DNA from: Drosophila persimilis
Lineage: Eukaryota > Arthropoda > Insecta > Diptera > Drosophilidae
Direction: 5' to 3'
DNA: 64,000 bases
Assembly (NCBI RefSeq): GCF_003286085.1
Contig: NW_020825298.1
Coordinates: 5,084,001-5,148,000, forward strand
The notes beneath the pieces are model-generated. The model made no database searches. It worked only from the letters and a program-made list of their open reading frames with translations, and had not been told where the DNA came from. The translations under genes and the position numbers were made by a program. Shown here in pieces: positions 58,121 through 64,000 of this stretch (position 1 is its first letter; each line of letters begins with the position of its first letter).

Positions 58121-61100
58121 GCACAGCATGTGCAGAACGATGCACTGAGTCGGGCTCCAGCCAGCATGTGGCAGCCACATCTCGCTGCCCCCCAGCACAG
58201 TTTCTTCTTCTACACTGTCCATCCCCAGCCCCAGCCCCATCCCCCCCCTCTCTCATCAGAGTCTGCCACTAGAGCGCATTAAAAGCAAAAGCACAGCGAG
58301 GAAGGCAAAGGCAAAGGCAAAGGCAAAGTGCGCTAAATTGATGAGCGTCACGTGCGTTTTGCTCACTTTGTGCCACGCCTGCCCCGCCCCCGCTCCGGCC
58401 CGCCCCACAGTGTCATACGAGATGTGTGGACGTGGCAGGCAGTCAGTGATGGCACAGAACTAATGAATCGGTAGAAACCTCCAAAGAACCTGGTTTTGAT
58501 GAATATTTAGGGGTTTTAAATTATTAAAAAATATATTGGAACTATATTTAAACAAAACTAAAACGATATAGGCTATATTCTTGGGTCTTTTATAAGTAGG
58601 AATCCTTTTTAATCCTTTTTCTTTTCTTGTACTCCCAATCGATGCATCCTTTCCACCCCTAAATATTTTGGTTTCCTTTCTAGCCGCATAATTTTGGACA
58701 TCACTGTTGGCCCTTGCCTTGAATCTCATCTCATCGGCTGCGCTGCGCTGCTCTGCTCTGCTTTGGTCCTGCCACCGAGGCTTCAGGTGGGGGGCGGGGC
58801 GGTAGAAGGACCTGCTGCTGTGTCTGTGTCTGGTTGTGCAGCTCCTCCTCCACTCATATAATATTTGTTGTTGCCCTGCCAAGTCGTAAAAGTAAACAGA
58901 GCATGTGGTGTACTCCACGGTGTTGTGCGAGTACGAGTATATGCCATAAAGCGCTTAATTTTTTGTTGCCTGTTCGTGGGCGCCACACCCGAAAGGTGAG
59001 AAATATGACGCCCCGGCTCCAAGTTGCAGTTGGACCCCTTCGCTATTTGCACTTTACACAGAATACGGAATGTATACGGAAGATACACCCGTAAAATATA
59101 TACGAATTTATTCGAAAGAGTTCGAAATTTCCCCCCAAGAACAAAAGAGAGTGAAAGCAACCACAAATTGACCCACATTTTGGGCAGTGACACGCCCACT
59201 TGCTGGCCAAGACATTACGTATTTTGATGGGCGGCCACAAAATGGCAAATTAGTTTCAATTAAATAATGTTGTCGCAATTTAGACGGGGGCCCTCAGACC
59301 CTCAGCCCCCAGTCTCCTGCTGGCTCTCCCCCGTCAATGGCTCCCTCTCTTTCCAACTGTGTGTCACTGTAGCTCTCTCTCTCTCTCTCTCTCTGTGGCA
59401 AATGTGTGCACGACAGTTCATGCATAACGCAAATGCTGAAAGCGCCGCAAGGAGTCGGTCCATCGACATGGCCGGCATCCTCGACGGCATCAGGGTCCCA
59501 GCATGTCCACGCAATAACGATTGTGGAGCATAATGCCCATAATGTCCTCATAATTACTGAACACACACACAGGCCAGACCAGGCCAGACCAGACCAAGCC
59601 CTCGGCACCCTCGATGGCCTCTCGGGGAGCAGACCAGAGCTGTCCTGTCCCATCCCATCCTATCCTATCGTGAACGTGTTGACAGAGCTGGGGAGCTGGA
59701 GTCAACGCTGCTGGTCTGCAATTTGCATTTAATGTACGCATTGTTTTATTAATTTTGAGTGTTCTCATTAAAACACACACAACATTTATGAAATTAATAT
59801 TTGTGCTGCTCCAACACCACAATCGAGTGGAGCTGGCTGCCACCTGCTGGGCCAAGAAAGTAATTAAGGAAAAAATGGAATAGTCTTACACATAAATTTA
59901 AATGTAATTTAAACAAGATTTTAAATTGGAAAACTAAAAAAAAATACATTTATTTGTGGAGTGGATTGAATGCCATACTTAATCTTAGATCTATCTCTCT
60001 CTCTCCCAGAGTGGCCTAGCATGTACTCCCATCTCCTCCCTCTCTTTCCTCCCCCTGTAACTCCACTGATAAATGTTAGAAAAAGCTTTGTATATTACAA
60101 AAGAGAGCACCATGCCTTCCATCAACATCCCAAATCTGTTCCAAATCGTAACACTATATCATATATGTGTCATCGTACTACCCGTGAATGGTATAACCAC
60201 AGCTTTGTATTATATTTTATGCAACAACTGTCTCGGTCGGCGGGCTAGTTTTGCATATTTGAATATTTCTATTACAGAAATCATTTATGCCAAAAATGGT
60301 CATGCATAAATTAAGAGATATATGCAGATGAAATTTAGCACGCCAATACCGCAAAGGGGGTGAGGGGTGCTGGTTGGTGGGGGGGGGGAGAGTACAAAAA
60401 ATAGAATTAATATTTATTACGCACATTTTGGTTGATTTGGTTTTCCACTTGGTTGCACTTTGCCCACCAAAAACTAAACATGTCCTGTAGCCCCCCTAGA
60501 CATGGTCCCCTGCACACAAACATTGATATGAATATGAATATAAACACAGACAGGGACATTGACAGGAGCAGGACCCTCGACATGAACATGAATAAATATT
60601 TAGTTGGGACAAATAGCTGCAGCGACAAAAATGCTCGACAAATATTACATGCAAATAAGTTGTACTCAAATATATTTATTTGTTTTAATTTATTTACTCA
60701 ATACTCAATGTCGGTGCAGTCGCCACTGCTGTTGCTGTCTCTGTTGCCTTTTTATACCCGGTATTCGGGGGCGAACAAGGGGCATGTTGCACTCGTGGAA
60801 GGGTTTGCAATTTGTGGGTTTCCCATGGGCCATTCCAGCAGGCATTTCGGGCCTTATTTGTTAATCCATAGCCTGTAGATCTTAAAGAACTATAGGAGTA
60901 TATTAAATTCTGCATAAATCCCTAGCGAATCGGTTCTTCTCCCTCTAGAATCTCCATCTCTTAATATAGATCCCCTTGATATCCCAGGTATCCAATTTCC
61001 GACTCTTGCAGCTGCAACCCCCCTGTTGCCCCCCTGTAAATTTAGTGGCTTTGTAATTTGCATAAATCAATTCGAAAATATCCACGGCGGCCTGCTATCA

Positions 61101-62220
61101 CATTTCTAATTATGTGGATGGCATTTTTAGTTTGTTTAATTTATGCAAATTGTCGCCGGTGCAATGCAACCCGAACAACATTCTCTGATTAATTGTTTGT
61201 GGTGGGTTAATTATTTTTTATACAACAGAAACAACAAAAGAAAAAAAGAAATTGCTAGCCAAACACGCACTGCGGCAGTAATTTCCTTTCGTTGTTCAAG
61301 TGGCAATTTAATTAAGCCATTTAAAAGCTCTAAATATTAGCAATTAATATTAATGCAGCCGCATAAACGCCTGCGACAGTTTACACGATTTAATTATAGA
61401 TTATGTCCCGCCATTAAATTATTTAGCCAAGTGGTTGCAAGGCCCTAGCAGCGGCGATGATTAACAGAGTCAAGGCATATCGAATTTATGGTAGATTTAA
61501 ATGGTTTTTGCATTAAAATGTTACCTTTTCTGTGGGCATATGTGTGCAACAGGCACTGAAAATAGGGGGACTCCAGTGACCATTGAAGGTCTGGCTCAGA
61601 GACACGAACAGAAGGTCGGTAGCAGTCGGTAGCAGGGCAATTAATCAACAAAAAGGAATATATATTTTTATTTATTTTAAAACTAGGCTTAAACCTTTCT
61701 TTTGAAAGCGTTTTATTTAAATAAAAATAGCATTTCAAGGAAAACCCAATAATTATTCTCGTTTCACAAAAACGTTTTTCAATCGGCTTTCAGGGGCTTT
61801 GAGGCGATTGGATCTCGTTTGCTGGCAGAACCGCCTTAGTCCCACATTTCTAGTTTATTATGCCAATTAAAAGGACTCTGATGCTAATGCGATTTGTGCA
61901 GAACAAGGCGATATTGTGCAATGATTACGCAGCGCACAGTTTCCCCTTAATTGGACTCATCTTTTAATTGCCATATTAAGCACGCTCGATAAGTATACGC
62001 AGTGTGGCCGGCGCACACACGTACTCCCACACGAATGCCCAGACAATGGCAAGCAATTATGCATGAAGACGGTATTTAGTTGAAATTGATTGCACACCCA
62101 AAAGGAGGACACCAGCGGGTTGTATATCGAGGAGAAATGCTAACCCCAAAACATGCGACATGCCTCTCCAAAAGCCAGCCAGGTGTGGAAATGTCTGTGA
62201 GTGAGTCTTTGTCTCGGTGA

Positions 62221-62260
62221 GTATCTGTGTGTATCTGTGTGTATCTGTGTGTATCTGTGT
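62221..62260. repeat. Four perfect copies of GTATCTGTGT
   Basis: A 10-bp unit repeated four times without change. Confidence 0.95.
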
Positions 62261-64000
62261 GTGGTGCATTAGTATCTCCGTGAGTGTGCACTCAATTAAG
62301 CATCTTGCATGTCGCACAAATATTGCAGCCTAGACACAATTTTCATCCTGCACTCGACACCTCACCCGTTGGCCGCGTTAATTGATAAACTTCGTTCGAG
62401 AAACTTTTCGTTTGACATTAGACATTTTCAAAAGTTCCAAACACACAAATGGAAAAAGTGTTTTGCAAATAGAGAGATGTTTGTACAAAAGCCTGAATTG
62501 CTGCGAAAATTTTAAAGGAAAAGCTCCTAGAAATGCATCTAAATGAAGTGGAAACTCTCTGCCGCACAAAGGAGCTTCAAACACAAAAGGTATCCCTGGT
62601 GGCAGTGCTAAAAAATCTCCCTGGGTTGTAGCAAAACCCTTGACCATCCCTCGCTCCTTTTGCAGCTAATAAAGCTGATTTTTTCTGCATTTCTGCAGCC
62701 CTTCAAAGAGTATACAAATTTCTATGCAAACCTCACAACAGTTCATAGTATTCCCTCCTCTAATAATTTCAATCAGAAACTTCAGCTTCATTTATTTGTA
62801 GCCATGTTTAGTTCAGCAAATTTCGCCTTTCAACTCAATTTCGACATAAATCGAAATCGATAACGTAGCAAATGCTTGACCCAAAAAGTGTTCCTTGAGA
62901 AATTGCATTTATTAATGCAAAATAGGAAATTTCTGCTCAGCTGGCCAAATGGCTTTGCCTCGATGCTCAGAGAGGGGGCGGGGCCCACATGTGTGCGTAG
63001 GACCAGGTTGAGGGTCCGGCAAAGCAATATCCTTCAACGGCTCCATTTATTACGATATTTATGTGAGGGCGTAAATCAAGAACACCAATGGAATGGAATT
63101 AATAAATGAGTCTACACAGCAGCTGCCGTTGCCTGAGCCACTGATGAAAGTTTTGGCTTTTCCCGTGATTCAAACTAAGCCAGGATGCTCTTAAAGGACC
63201 TGCAAATAAACACCATTGAGGGAAAATACCACTTTTAAGTAATAAATTGTAAGGAAAGGTTATTGAATCTTGTTTCGCGTTGATATTTGATGGGTTTCGA
63301 CTTTCTTTTCAGAGTTTTCATGGGATTTCTCTTATTTATGGCAGATATATTTCGCTGTGCCAATCCTCGCTTTTGTGGATTCTGCTTCATCTATATACAA
63401 TTCGTGTTAAATTCGTATAGAAAAGGTTTTCAGATCTACCCAATAATTCAGCCATGAATTGAATTTGAAAAACAATAGAAAAAAAGGTGAATATTATACC
63501 GAAACACATGGCCATAAAATCCAATTACAGAAATGTCGGTGAATGTGCAAGCCGCAACATTGTAGGGTAGGGGAAGGGGCAGAGGCAGAGGAAATTCCTA
63601 TTTTCAGGGAAAGGATTTTCAATTTACGGAGTTGTGTATCTCTGCCTTTTTCATATTTTATGTTAATTAAACTTGTTGCCGCGGCGGTGTGGCGGCGTCT
63701 ATGCTGTTGCCCCTGTTTTTGCTGCAACTTGAAACCAATTACGAAGACACCCAGATACACATGTGGCACTCACACCCTGACAGCATGTTATGCTGCTTAA
63801 TTCCCGCCCCCACTCCCACTCCCACTCGTTACTTCGTTAGTTACGAGTAGTTTTGACGTGGCACAGAGCCGTTGCAGTGGCAGCAGCACGGGGCACGGGG
63901 CGCGCTCTCCAAAGCGTGAAATAACTTCCGTTGCAAATTTCATTTTCGTTGCACACACATTTTTTGTATCCACACAAAATGCACAATGCAGACACACGAG

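Larger units (their letters stand above)
57164..64000. other. Non-coding region right of mir-1
   Basis: The distal pri-mir-1 transcript probably ends somewhere here. The DNA is rich in microsatellites (CA/GT near 57590-57640, AGGCAA near 58298-58326, CT near 59373-59393), C-rich blocks (57905-57955, 58380-58408) and conserved-looking AT-rich stretches. I find no exon, tRNA or transposon. Confidence 0.5.

Noticed and set aside
57164-64000. mir-133 or another microRNA beside mir-1
   Set aside because: I looked for the mature miR-133 and several other fly microRNA sequences and found none.
24304-64000. tRNA, rRNA or CRISPR-like arrays
   Set aside because: No tRNA A/B-box pair or rRNA segment was recognised, and the short repeats are microsatellites without regular unique spacers.

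Overview
This is a 64-kb piece of a Drosophila genome. The spliced genes, the short (about 55-75 nt) introns, the insect core-promoter motifs and an exact mir-1 hairpin all agree. The gene set (transglutaminase, Spn28Dc-type serpin, Wwox, SDHAF4 and a lipase) matches, from memory, genes of Muller element B (2L of D. melanogaster). A Sophophora species, perhaps of the obscura group, is my guess; the species cannot be fixed from the sequence.

Layout. 1-2430 is a tandem array of a ~320-bp unit. 2855-4788 (+) is a secreted lipase with a complete catalytic triad. It runs tail-to-tail with transglutaminase Tg (4916-10685, -). Tg has two alternative first exons that I could place, giving an N-myristoylated form (774 aa) and a second form (769 aa). 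Upstream of Tg is a small two-exon gene of uncertain frame (11324-11588, -). Then come two tandem GNAT-type (glycine N-acyltransferase-like) genes (12019-13037 and 13383-14385, +), a two-exon inhibitory-type serpin (16110-18533, +), the six-exon Wwox oxidoreductase gene (19001-23724, +, with a 3.2-kb intron) and convergent Sdhaf4 (23886-24303, -).

From 24.3 kb to the right end the window is mostly non-coding, AT-rich and full of microsatellites. It holds a full-length R1-clade-like LINE (30561-35763, -) flanked by a 13-bp target-site duplication within a TG-rich tract. It also holds a small spliced one-pass membrane protein gene (40880-41241, -) whose frame continues past a TGA-C stop. Two weaker small spliced candidates lie at 36228-36501 and 44280-44592 (both -). 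The microRNA gene mir-1 is at 57073-57163 (+), with a TATA/initiator promoter candidate about 1.2 kb upstream. The desert around mir-1 is plausibly its regulatory territory (muscle expression is known for the family).

The genes on the left do not form one pathway. They look like an ordinary mix of midgut/secreted (lipase), cuticle and clotting (Tg), melanization control (serpin) and mitochondrial/housekeeping (Wwox, Sdhaf4) functions. Wwox and Sdhaf4 share the same kind of Ohler motif 1 / motif 6 core promoter.
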